DNA of 16,362 bases from Patescibacteria group bacterium (lineage in GTDB: Bacteria; Patescibacteriota; Minisyncoccia; Minisyncoccales; JAHIOY01): assembly GCA_018894495.1 (NCBI GenBank), contig JAHIOY010000050.1, positions 1 to 16,362 of the forward strand, in the 5' to 3' direction. How positions within the stretch are numbered: the stretch's first letter is position 1; each line of letters starts with the position of its first letter. Below the pieces are notes generated by a model. It was not told the origin of the DNA. It ran no database searches and saw only the letters and a list, made by a program, of their open reading frames with translations. This document shows, one piece after another, positions 6,112-12,777 of this stretch. The translations under genes were made by a program, and so were the position numbers.

Positions 6112-7281
6112 TTAGTCATATCTCTTTTTGAACGGTGAAATTTTTCTTAAATCTTTAATGACTTTTGGCAGAACTTTTAAAACATAATCAATATCGCTTT
6201 CTTTTGTCCATCTGCCCAAACTCAGACGCAAAGAGCCGTGCGCTTCCTGGGGCTTTAAACTGATTGCCAAAAGCACATGGCTGGGCTCTAATTTTTCTGA
6301 AGAACAGGCCGAGCCGGTGGAAGCGGCAATGCCCAATAAATCTAATTGAATAATAATTGATTCGCCCTCAACAAAAGAAAACCAGAAATTAACGTTGTTG
6401 GGCAGCCGTTTTTGAGGCTCGCCGTTCAAATGCGAGTCCTCAATTTTCTCCAGAACTCCTTTGAGCAGTTTGTCTCTCATTTTACTCTGTCTTTGGCTTT
6501 CTTTGACGAGCTCCTTTTGGCAAAGCCGGCAGGCCTCGGCAAATCCGACAATGGCCGGCACATTGCTCGTTGAAGACCTTAAGCCCGACTCATGTCCTCC
6601 GCCGTGCAAAAGAGGCAGAATTTTTACTCCTTCCCGAATATAAAGACAAGCCGCGCCTTTTGGTCCATATATTTTATGGGAACTGGCGGTCAGCAAATCA
6701 ATGTTCATTTTATTGACATCAATGGGAATCTTGCCAAAACTCTGGGCCGCGTCGGTATGGAAACAGACATTTCTTTCACGGCAAATTTTTCCAATTTCTG
6801 CGACCGGCTCAATTGTCCCAATTTCATTGTTGGCGTGCATTACTGAAACCAAGAGAGTGTCTTTTCTGAGCGCTTTTTTGAGAACAGCCGGGTCAACCAA
6901 TCCGTATTTATCAACTTTTAGCCGAGTTATTTCAAATCCCTGCGTTTCTAAAAATCTGGCGGATTCCATCACGCAGTCATGCTCTATTGGAGAAATAATA
7001 ATATGCCTGCCTTTTTCTTTATGAGCCAATGCAATGCCTTTTAAAACCGTGTTATTGCTCTCGGTGGCTGAACCGGTAAAAAATATTTCCTGGGGTTTAG
7101 CTCCCATCAAATCAGCCACCGCTTCCCTGCTTTGTTCCAGCGCCTCTTTGGCTTCCTGACCGAAAGAATGCAGGGACATTGTATTGCCGAATTTCTCCGT
7201 AAAATAAGGCAGCATCGCCTTTAGCGCCCGAGTGTCAACCGGAGTGGTAGCCGCATAATCAAGGTAAATTTTTTTTCTCAT
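6112..7281 (-). CDS. iscS: cysteine desulfurase IscS/NifS (class V aminotransferase fold)
   Basis: A PLP enzyme that takes sulfur from cysteine as an enzyme persulfide, releases alanine and feeds IscU and MnmA. ATG 7281 yields 389 aa starting MRKKIYLDYAATTP. Hallmarks: TGSATESNN (69-77), SPIEHDCV with H101, HANNEIGT (149-155), HTDAAQS (D177, Q180), PLP lysine in SSHKIYGPKG (K203), and the persulfide cysteine in STGSACSSEKLEPSHVL (C326), the group I arrangement. The ATG follows the serK stop with a 1-nt gap, so the two are probably translationally coupled. The TTG at 7293 overlaps serK and is less likely. Confidence 0.96.
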   Translation of the reverse strand: MRKKIYLDYAATTPVDTRALKAMLPYFTEKFGNTMSLHSFGQEAKEALEQSREAVADLMGAKPQEIFFTGSATESNNTVLKGIALAHKEKGRHIIISPIEHDCVMESARFLETQGFEITRLKVDKYGLVDPAVLKKALRKDTLLVSVMHANNEIGTIEPVAEIGKICRERNVCFHTDAAQSFGKIPIDVNKMNIDLLTASSHKIYGPKGAACLYIREGVKILPLLHGGGHESGLRSSTSNVPAIVGFAEACRLCQKELVKESQRQSKMRDKLLKGVLEKIEDSHLNGEPQKRLPNNVNFWFSFVEGESIIIQLDLLGIAASTGSACSSEKLEPSHVLLAISLKPQEAHGSLRLSLGRWTKESDIDYVLKVLPKVIKDLRKISPFKKRYD

Positions 7282-7282
7282 A

Positions 7283-8089
7283 TTACTCGTCAAAAATAAA
7301 GACAGATTCCGGATAAAATCTTATTCTTTTCTCCTTTGTTTTCTGGGCAATAATTTTTCTGAGCATTTTATTTTTTTGGTTAAGCGATGAATTATTTTTC
7401 AGCAGAGATAATTTAATATCCAAACCCAAAACCCTGTTTGGAATAATATGCCGGGTGATGCCGGCCGGAAGTTTTACTCCAATTAGGGCAAGTTCTAATA
7501 TATCCTTTTTCTCGTAATCGGGAACAGTCAAAACCGCGGCCTCCTCTTTATGGCTCTTGAGCAATGTTTTAATTTCGCTTTTTAATACTCTACTAATTTT
7601 TGAAACCTTTCCGCAAGCATCAACAACTGCCACCAATTTTTCCGCTCTTTGCTTTAAGTTGCCAGCGGCTTTGAGTAGAAAAATATCGCCATCATTAAAA
7701 ATTAAATAGCCGACCAGGTTTTTTCCCTTTTCGGCTCTATCTAATTTTATACCCCCTATTTTTTCAATCCTTTTCAGCAGTTCTTTTTTGCGGCAACCCA
7801 AAAGCATAAGACCCCAAGTATAGACCTTAAGACCTTCATTGAAATAATCTACGAGCTGAACGACGATATTGCGGCAATTCAGTTTTTTTAAAGCCGTAAT
7901 TCGGTGAACGCCGTCTAAAACCAAAAATTTAGAACCGTGATTAATTTCCGCCGCTATTATCGGGTTTTTGAAATAGCCGTCTTTCTTTATTCTCTGAGCT
8001 AATTTTGCCGCCCTTTTTGGGTCAAATTCTTCGTGAAGAATCAACCGGTCTTGGGGTATAATCTTTAACTCTGGGAATTGGCTCTCCAT
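7283..8089 (-). CDS. serK: SerK/SbnI-like free L-serine kinase (ParB/sulfiredoxin fold)
   Basis: A 268-aa protein that automated annotation would probably call ParB-like. It opens LKIIPQDRLILHEEFDP with E20 where SerK and SbnI carry their essential glutamate, then NPIIAAEI (42-49), LVLDGVHRITALKKL (56-70) and VQLVDYFNEGLKVYTW, followed later by ITRHIIPNRVLGLDIKL. From memory, Thermococcus SerK has closely similar DYFDEGVKVYTW and TTRHVLP segments; chromosome-partitioning ParB proteins do not. SerK makes O-phosphoserine from free serine using ADP; SbnI uses ATP. There is no HTH or dimerisation domain and no parA nearby. Coupling to iscS and proximity to a CysM-like synthase support a cysteine-synthesis role. 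The nucleotide used is not decidable here. Confidence 0.8.
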   Translation of the reverse strand: MESQFPELKIIPQDRLILHEEFDPKRAAKLAQRIKKDGYFKNPIIAAEINHGSKFLVLDGVHRITALKKLNCRNIVVQLVDYFNEGLKVYTWGLMLLGCRKKELLKRIEKIGGIKLDRAEKGKNLVGYLIFNDGDIFLLKAAGNLKQRAEKLVAVVDACGKVSKISRVLKSEIKTLLKSHKEEAAVLTVPDYEKKDILELALIGVKLPAGITRHIIPNRVLGLDIKLSLLKNNSSLNQKNKMLRKIIAQKTKEKRIRFYPESVFIFDE

Positions 8090-8091
8090 AA

Positions 8092-8204
8092 ATAAGTTAA
8101 AAGTTTAAAAAGAAAAGTTAAAAGTTATAGTTAAAAATCAAAATTAAATAACTTTTAACTTTGAATTGCAATTTTGAACTTTGCACTTTTAACTTTTAAC
8201 TTAT
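8092..8204. repeat. AT-rich nested palindrome between Wzy-TPR gene and serK
   Basis: Outer arms ATAAGTTAAAAGTT (8092-8105) and AACTTTTAACTTAT (8191-8204) pair perfectly, and inner arms AAAGTTAAAAGTTAT (8114-8128) and ATAACTTTTAACTTT (8148-8162) pair perfectly. The units AACTTTTAACTT also occur as single pieces at 11416-11427 and around 13020-13041. The palindrome includes the upstream gene's TAA (8201-8203) and almost touches the serK start codon. Confidence 0.85.
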
Positions 8205-10486
8205 CTCTTTAGTTCTTCCAGTTTTTTGACCATGTCCGGATTTCCGGGATTCAATTCCAAGACCTTTTCAAAAGCGGAAATGGCTTCTTCTTTCATTCCT
8301 TTTTTCTGCTCAGCCAAACCTAAAGCATATAAACTATTTGAATGGTTAGGAAAAACACTAATTACTTTCTTAAATTGACTAATGGCTTCGTCAATTTTAT
8401 TGTCATTAAAGTAAAGGCGGCCCAATTGAAAATTCGCCTCAATGTCAAAATAATCCGGTTTCAATTTCATTGCTTTGGCAAACTCCTCTTTCGCCTTTTC
8501 TGGCTCATTAATGACTAATAATTTTCCTAATTCGGTCCGCAAAACAGGGTTGGTTGGTTCCAGTTCAATTGCTTTTTCAAAGGACTTGAGCGCCCACTCT
8601 TCAGCGCCGCCTGCCTGCCAGTATTTTAATATATCCCGATAAATCATTCCTAATGTCTCCCAGTTAGTCACTTGGTTTTGACCCTTAGCGGTGGCGGTCT
8701 TTCCGGCCTCAATGGCTTTGGCTGCCAACGTTTGCAACCTTGACTGGTCTATTTGCTCGCTTGGTTTTGCCATTTCGCTTATTGCTTCTGATAAATAAGC
8801 TCCGGCTAAAGTTGTAAGGTATTGAGAACGTTCAGGGTTTAGACGAACCGCTTTTTCAAGCAAAGCGGTCTGTTCCGGCCCGGGAAATAATTTTAGGGCT
8901 TGAAGCTCATTGGCATCGGCTCTATAAAATTGCTGACCAAAATAATAACCTCCCAAAAGCGCCGCTCCCAGACAAATTAAAACAACGGTTAAGACCAAAT
9001 TTAATTCCGGGAAGTCCTTAAAGGAAAATTTTTTTTCGCTGATTGGTTTTTGCCAACTTAAAACCCCCAGCGCCAAAAAAGTCCAAAAAGTAAAAGCCAA
9101 AACAGAATTCTGATAATAGACAAATTGAGAAATCACTAAAGCCGCGAAAACCATCAGTATTGAAAATTGAATTCTCTTAGACGACTTTAACTCTCCCTTA
9201 ACATCCTTTAATAAAAACCACGAAACCAACAAAAATAATACCACTAACATTAAATAAGAAATCAAGCCCAAAAATCCCATTGTCGCCAAAATTTCGGCAA
9301 AATGAGAACCTGGCCTGTCAAATCTTATTTGCCACAAAGCGCTTTGATTAAATTCAACAGGTTTGAATTTGGCAAAATCATACTGCTCGCTCCCAATTCC
9401 TGAACCCAAAAAGCCGAATTTTACATTGTTGGTTACTGTTTTCAAAGAAATCTGCCAACCGGTTTTTTGGTCTAAGACCTGCTCTTGAGGTAATTGCTGC
9501 TTGGCTAAATTAGAAATACCAGTGAAAAGAAAAATCAGGGCGACAATAAATAATAATATGGGCAATAAAAGACGATTGACATTTTCTCTGAAGAACCGCT
9601 TTCCCAGAGCCAAAACGACAAAAATGAACAAACTCAAAAATAAAACCAGCCAAGCCGCTCTATAATCAATGATAATTTCCAAACCCAAAGCCGAAATTAA
9701 TAATAAATAATACCAAAACGCGCCTATTTTTCCGTCTTTTTGGGCTCGGCTCAAAAGCAAACCAACTAAAAGAACGAGAATAATAGAAAGAAATATGGCC
9801 AAGCCCTCTAAAGAACCAGAAGCAGGGTTAAAAAAGGGCGAAGTCATTATTGGCGGCAAGGTAAATTTCCCGGAAAGCAAAGTATTTATTTTTGTCCAGA
9901 TGCCGAAAATAGAAAAATAACTCGTCAAAATAACAAAGAAAATTGACCATAAAAAGACCCTTAATAAACCCTGAACCGTAATGTTTGGAATTTGGGATTC
10001 AAGTTTCTCGAAAACTTTTGTTTTCGAGACAATGGGGTTTGCCTGGTCATTGGGATTTGGGATTTCGCCTTCCTTTAATTCTCCTTTAGACACCTTTAAT
10101 TCTCCCTTAATAACATCCCTGACATTATTAGTAATGAGAAAATATAATATTCCCAGACCGAGCAGCCCAATCAGCCCATCACTAAATCTCCCATAAAATC
10201 CAAGCACACTGGCGACTCTATCAACTGAAAAAACGGCGCTCAAAATCGCCACTAATAAAAATATTAAAACCAGAATATCAAGGGGCGTTCGGCGAAAGCG
10301 AATTTCTTTGTCAACCAAAACCATCTTTGCCAGCCAAGCAAAAAAGGCAACCGAGACCAAAAAGAAAAGCAAATACTGCTTGTTAAATTCAAATGCCTCA
10401 AAAGAAAACGGCAGCCAAAAAATCGGCAACAAGAAGACCAATAAATACAAACTGAATTTTATTACTTTATTGAAAATGTTGGTCAT
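8201..10486 (-). CDS. O-antigen ligase/polymerase-like membrane protein with C-terminal TPRs
   Basis: ATG 10486 gives 761 aa. Residues up to about 500 hold many hydrophobic segments (for example FSLYLLVFLLPIFWLPF near the start, ILVLIFLLVAILSAVF, IILVLLVGLLL), with the long extracytoplasmic loop and FRFDRPGSHFAEIL-type region expected of Wzy_C/O-antigen-ligase proteins. After the last membrane segment comes a soluble TPR array: SFEKAIELEPTNPVLRTELG, EFAKAMKLKPDYFDIEANFQ and AFEKVLELNPGNPDMVKK are clear repeats. This architecture is common in CPR surface-glycan loci; polymerase versus ligase cannot be told. Two loops carry repeat-derived peptides: GELKVSKGELKEGEI with VSKTKVFEKLES (near 9980-10118), and VKGELKSSK (near 9183-9213). 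AAAGGA 9 nt before the ATG, supplied by a family-D repeat, is a good Shine-Dalgarno match and decides this start over TTG 10513. Confidence 0.88.
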   Translation of the reverse strand: MTNIFNKVIKFSLYLLVFLLPIFWLPFSFEAFEFNKQYLLFFLVSVAFFAWLAKMVLVDKEIRFRRTPLDILVLIFLLVAILSAVFSVDRVASVLGFYGRFSDGLIGLLGLGILYFLITNNVRDVIKGELKVSKGELKEGEIPNPNDQANPIVSKTKVFEKLESQIPNITVQGLLRVFLWSIFFVILTSYFSIFGIWTKINTLLSGKFTLPPIMTSPFFNPASGSLEGLAIFLSIILVLLVGLLLSRAQKDGKIGAFWYYLLLISALGLEIIIDYRAAWLVLFLSLFIFVVLALGKRFFRENVNRLLLPILLFIVALIFLFTGISNLAKQQLPQEQVLDQKTGWQISLKTVTNNVKFGFLGSGIGSEQYDFAKFKPVEFNQSALWQIRFDRPGSHFAEILATMGFLGLISYLMLVVLFLLVSWFLLKDVKGELKSSKRIQFSILMVFAALVISQFVYYQNSVLAFTFWTFLALGVLSWQKPISEKKFSFKDFPELNLVLTVVLICLGAALLGGYYFGQQFYRADANELQALKLFPGPEQTALLEKAVRLNPERSQYLTTLAGAYLSEAISEMAKPSEQIDQSRLQTLAAKAIEAGKTATAKGQNQVTNWETLGMIYRDILKYWQAGGAEEWALKSFEKAIELEPTNPVLRTELGKLLVINEPEKAKEEFAKAMKLKPDYFDIEANFQLGRLYFNDNKIDEAISQFKKVISVFPNHSNSLYALGLAEQKKGMKEEAISAFEKVLELNPGNPDMVKKLEELKR
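9183..9213. repeat. family-D (TTAAAGGA-type) insertion in the Wzy-TPR gene
   Basis: ACTTTAACTCTCCCTTAAC followed by ATCCTTTAA matches the TCCTTTAA units flanking the gene. It encodes LKDVKGELKSS in a hydrophilic loop after a membrane segment. Confidence 0.6.
9978..10118. repeat. composite insertion (families D and B) in the Wzy-TPR gene; element B copy 2 at 9998-10034
   Basis: Element B copy 2 has arms TCTCGAAAAC (10006-10015) and GTTTTCGAGA (10020-10029) with loop TTTT. It differs from copy 1 at three places: the paired stem changes A to C and T to G, and one loop base. It is flanked by AATCCCAAAT-type units and then by family-D units (CCTTTAATTCTCCTTTA, 10073-10089, and again to 10118). 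All is in frame in one inter-membrane loop (GELKVSKGELKEGEI through KVFEKLESQIPN). Confidence 0.85.
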
Positions 10487-10491
10487 ATAAC

Positions 10492-10545
10492 ATCCTTTAA
10501 TTTCCTTTAACAATCCTTTAACTTCCTTTAATATCCTTTAATTTA
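10492..10545. repeat. family-D TCCTTTAA tandem repeat upstream of the Wzy-TPR gene
   Basis: Several spaced copies of TCCTTTAA alternate with TTCC and ACTTCC; on the minus strand these read TTAAAGGA, giving an AAAGGA Shine-Dalgarno-like site before ATG 10486. Three CAAGGG units (10572-10598) follow into the end of the four-helix-bundle gene. Confidence 0.75.
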
Positions 10546-10580
10546 TTTTACAAAATTAAATAAAATAAATCAAGGGGATG

Positions 10581-11267
10581 TCAAGGGTTATCAAGGGATT
10601 CTCTTTTCGCCCTTGCTTGTTCTACTGTCTTTCTTAATTCTTCGTCTAGTTTTCTGTCCTCCTCAAATCGCCTTACCGCTTGGACTTTAAGCCATTTTTC
10701 TCGCGGCGACATTGGCGCCTCCTCAGCCATTTTTGTCTCCAAGGATTTTACCAGATTACGGAATAAATAATCTGTCTTGTTAATTAGTTCCATGAACATT
10801 TCAAAGGTCAGGCGAAAACCTTTAGAGGATTCTAAGGGAGAATTAAGGGATTTTAAGGGAGGATAGAGAATTTCTAAGGGAATTTCTCCTTTGGTATCCT
10901 TTAACAATCCTTTAAACTCCTTTAAATCTATCCCCAAACCGGCTAAACTCGAACCCGGTACCGATTTCAAAAACCCATCTTGATGGGATTGTCTCACTAA
11001 GCCCTTAATTTCCTCTAAACTGCCCTGACTGAAGCCTATAAAGCTTAGATATTCCTTAGTTGTCGGTCGCTTGTAACCTTCCTCTATATTAGAGACAACT
11101 GACCTGGCTGAATCGTCAAGTTGAGTTTTGGAGCGGTATTCTGAACGCGGCAATTCCTCGGTAAATTTACGGATGAGAAACCTCAAAAGCGCGGCATTAG
11201 TCCAGACCGCTAAAAATTTATAACCTTCCGGATGTGTCCACTGCCGGGTCTTGAAATAATTGGGCAT
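10581..11267 (-). CDS. four-helix-bundle (23S rRNA intervening-sequence-type) protein with suffix domain
   Basis: A 228-aa protein. The N-terminal half matches the S23/IVP four-helix family: EGYKFLAVWTNAALLRFLIRKF (first helix), then QLDDSARSVVSNIEEGYKRPTTKEYLSFIGFSQGSLEEIKGLVRQS with the invariant NIEEGYKR (60-67). The C-terminal MELINKTDYLFRNLVKSLE (159-177) is the known four-helix-bundle suffix segment, followed by a charged coiled-coil-like tail. Function is unknown; relatives sit in 23S rRNA intervening sequences, or serve DGRs as Avd. Residues about 113-150 (LKEFKGLLKDTKGEIPLE through SLNSPLESSKG) are family-D repeat read in frame, separating helices. Family-D repeats also flank the gene on both sides. 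The start ATG 11267 is the conserved one; no Shine-Dalgarno. Confidence 0.85.
   Translation of the reverse strand: MPNYFKTRQWTHPEGYKFLAVWTNAALLRFLIRKFTEELPRSEYRSKTQLDDSARSVVSNIEEGYKRPTTKEYLSFIGFSQGSLEEIKGLVRQSHQDGFLKSVPGSSLAGLGIDLKEFKGLLKDTKGEIPLEILYPPLKSLNSPLESSKGFRLTFEMFMELINKTDYLFRNLVKSLETKMAEEAPMSPREKWLKVQAVRRFEEDRKLDEELRKTVEQARAKRESLDNP
10830..10930. repeat. family-D repeat inside the four-helix-bundle gene
   Basis: AGGGAGAATTAAGGGATTTT and the later ATCCTTTAACAATCCTTTAA are in opposite orientation, so the segment can fold on itself. It adds about 35 hydrophilic codons between the third helix and the suffix domain, in frame. Confidence 0.7.
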
Positions 11268-11373
11268 AAGGGATGTTAAGAGAATTTAAAGGAGATTAAA
11301 GGAGATTAAGGGGGGGTTAAATCCCCCATCATCCCTTATCATCCTTTAATTTCCTTTAATCTCCTTTAATTGA
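11268..11373. repeat. large family-D hairpin upstream of the four-helix-bundle gene
   Basis: Arm one has AATTTAAAGGAGATTAAAGG repeats (from 11283) ending in a G run (11310-11316). Arm two starts with CCCCC (11323-11327) and ends TCCTTTAATCTCCTTTAATT (to 11371). The arms are complementary with a few mismatches, giving an arm of about 40 bp with apex TTAAAT. It lies between the four-helix-bundle gene's start and the end of the LamG gene. Confidence 0.8.
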
Positions 11374-11386
11374 AGATTTGGAATTG

Positions 11387-11410
11387 GTTGAGGTTAGACC
11401 TCAACATTCC
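11387..11410. repeat. triloop hairpin downstream of the LamG gene
   Basis: Arm GTTGAGGT (11387-11394), loop TAG, arm ACCTCAAC (11398-11405), followed by ATTCC. GGTTAGACC(T)CAACATTCC recurs at 14442-14459, and the hairpin shape recurs at 14476-14494. Its place just past the LamG reading frame suggests transcript-end function. Confidence 0.8.
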
Positions 11411-11432
11411 CCTATTTAACTTTTAACTAATC

Positions 11433-11588
11433 CTAGTGCCTTCCTTTGCTTCTATCATAGGCAAGCTGGACTTCCGCCGCGCTCAACGCCCTGTTGTAGA
11501 TGCGGACTTCGTTGATGGAGCCGTTTGGAGTCTCATTATAATTTACTCCAACCTGTAAAATGACTGAATTTCCTAAAATTGGAGTACT
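11433..11588 (-). pseudogene. C-terminal remainder of the LamG protein after an in-frame TAG
   Basis: Continuing the LamG frame past the TAG at 11589-11591 gives 51 more codons to a TAG at 11433-11435. They read STPILGNSVILQVGVNY and then NGSINEVRIYNRALSAAEVQ, exactly the closing strand and DEVRIYNRALS-type signature expected at the end of a LamG domain. There is no frameshift, only one stop codon. Nonsense mutation, readthrough or a base-call error are the options. Confidence 0.8.
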
Positions 11589-12671
11589 CTATGCGGCAGT
11601 CTTAACATTTACTCCATTGATATAAAGATTTTCTTGTGTGCCATTAAATGTTCCGACTATATGATACCAACTACCTGTTGTAATTGGACTTGGCGAATAC
11701 ACTACGTGGGTATTATTATTGAAAAGCCCCATCGCAAGATAGCCACTTTCTGATACTTTCAAATAATACCCAGAATTGTTAGTAGCGTCTGTAAATGCAT
11801 ATTTATTTATGATTCTATCATTGACTTTCAATCTATTTAATTTTACCCACGCCTCAACCGTAATCGCACCCGTGATATTCAAACTCGCATCATTCCCCGC
11901 ATTGACATAATCATTGATGCCGTCAAACTGCAGGGCGCCGCCTGTTGAGGTCAAACCTCCTCCCGTAGAGGTTTGACCTCTACCGCTTATCCATTTGGGG
12001 TCGTTTGTGTCCGCGGACGCTGAAGACCCGAGCGTGCCGTTGTTGGAATTTCCGCTGGCATCATAAGCCGTCTGTCCCGCGCCTTCGTCCATTCCCCAAT
12101 TCCCCACCAAGCCATAATCCATACAACTCGCCGGGTCTTCAGAGCAAGTTTTGCCGGAGGGACCGAGATGCGTGGCATAGCCGGCTTGATAATCAAGCCG
12201 GATTTCATCTGCCGTGCGCGCGTAGTTGTAAAATCTAATCTCGTCTAATTTACCGTCAAAATAATTGGCGCCGACTTTGCCAATGTTAACAGCGGAAGCA
12301 TTAACTCCTGTGCCGGTGGTAATGGCAATATGGTGCCAGTTGGTGTCGGGCACGGTTGAGGAAACTTTGCCATCAACATAAATAGTCGGGCTGGTGAAAT
12401 TGTTGGCTGAAATTGCGGCGCTGGCAAGGGTGATTGTCTGAGTGCCGTTTAAGTCAATTACATAGTTTGTCAAGTTGTCTGGCTTGAGCCAGAAAGAGAC
12501 GATCTGAATTCCGCTGGAAACATTGCCGGCGCTTACATAAGTTGAGGTGCCGTTAAAATCAATTGCCGACCCGAATTTGCCGACGGACCAGCCAGCAGAA
12601 GCAAAATCAGCCGCGCCAAAAAGCGAGATAAATATTATTCCTATTGCGATGATTAACTGGTTGTGGTTCAT
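11589..12671 (-). CDS. secreted LamG (concanavalin-like) domain protein, two domains, C-terminus cut by TAG
   Basis: ATG 12671 gives 360 aa with a signal peptide (NHNQLIIAIGIIFISLFGAADFASAG, likely cleaved after ASA). An upstream TTG start at 12746 would lie beyond element B and is rejected. Domain 1 runs from FGSAIDFNGTSTYVSAG to KLDEIRFYNYARTADEIRLDY. A linker with CSEDPASCMDYGLVGNW leads to domain 2, from ALQFDGINDYVNAGNDASLN through TVEAWVKL and SWYHIVGTFNG to LYINGVNVKTAA, where TAG stops it about 50 residues early. LamG domains bind carbohydrate or protein ligands at the cell surface. RGQTSTGGGLTSTGG before domain 2 is encoded by two palindromic repeats (11947-11980) inserted in frame. 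Confidence 0.85.
   Translation of the reverse strand: MNHNQLIIAIGIIFISLFGAADFASAGWSVGKFGSAIDFNGTSTYVSAGNVSSGIQIVSFWLKPDNLTNYVIDLNGTQTITLASAAISANNFTSPTIYVDGKVSSTVPDTNWHHIAITTGTGVNASAVNIGKVGANYFDGKLDEIRFYNYARTADEIRLDYQAGYATHLGPSGKTCSEDPASCMDYGLVGNWGMDEGAGQTAYDASGNSNNGTLGSSASADTNDPKWISGRGQTSTGGGLTSTGGALQFDGINDYVNAGNDASLNITGAITVEAWVKLNRLKVNDRIINKYAFTDATNNSGYYLKVSESGYLAMGLFNNNTHVVYSPSPITTGSWYHIVGTFNGTQENLYINGVNVKTAA
11947..11980. repeat. pair of inverted triloop hairpins in frame inside the LamG gene
   Basis: GAGGT, CAA, ACCTC (11947-11959) and GAGGT, TTG, ACCTC (11968-11980) are each hairpins, and the two are exact reverse complements of each other. They encode QTSTGGGLTST, inserted between KWISGR and ALQFDG, blocks that are nearly adjacent in similar LamG proteins. 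Confidence 0.85.
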
Positions 12672-12703
12672 AAAATTTCTACTTAATGACAAATTACAAA
12701 TGT

Positions 12704-12740
12704 CATTGTCTAGAAAACGAAAGTTTTCTAGAAACTTGAA
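12704..12740. repeat. element B copy 3 upstream of the LamG gene
   Basis: The arms TCTAGAAAAC (12709-12718) and GTTTTCTAGA (12723-12732) enclose loop GAAA. The 37 bases are the exact reverse complement of 2251-2287, more than 10 kb away. It lies 33 nt upstream of the LamG ATG and is followed by TGTCAAATG-type units. Confidence 0.9.
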
Positions 12741-12777
12741 TGCCAATTCAATGTCAAATGATTAAATGCCAAAATCT

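Noticed and set aside
6461..6846. Plus-strand frames opposite iscS
   Set aside because: Antisense to a fully conserved gene, with no recognisable protein features; shadows.
7283..8089. Chromosome-partitioning ParB
   Set aside because: No HTH domain, no parA or parS nearby, and the SerK/SbnI-type C-terminal motifs are present.
10581..11267. Diversity-generating retroelement accessory (Avd) role for the four-helix-bundle protein
   Set aside because: No reverse transcriptase, template repeat or variable-repeat target was seen; the suffix domain fits the IVP-type family better.
11589..11591. Alternative genetic code with TAG as sense
   Set aside because: TAG ends the gene at 675-677 and the proposed full LamG frame; known CPR recoding concerns TGA, which also acts as a stop here (ATPase, iscU).
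12672..12746. N-terminal extension of the LamG protein from a TTG start through element B
   Set aside because: A normal signal peptide begins at ATG 12671; the extension would precede and disrupt it.
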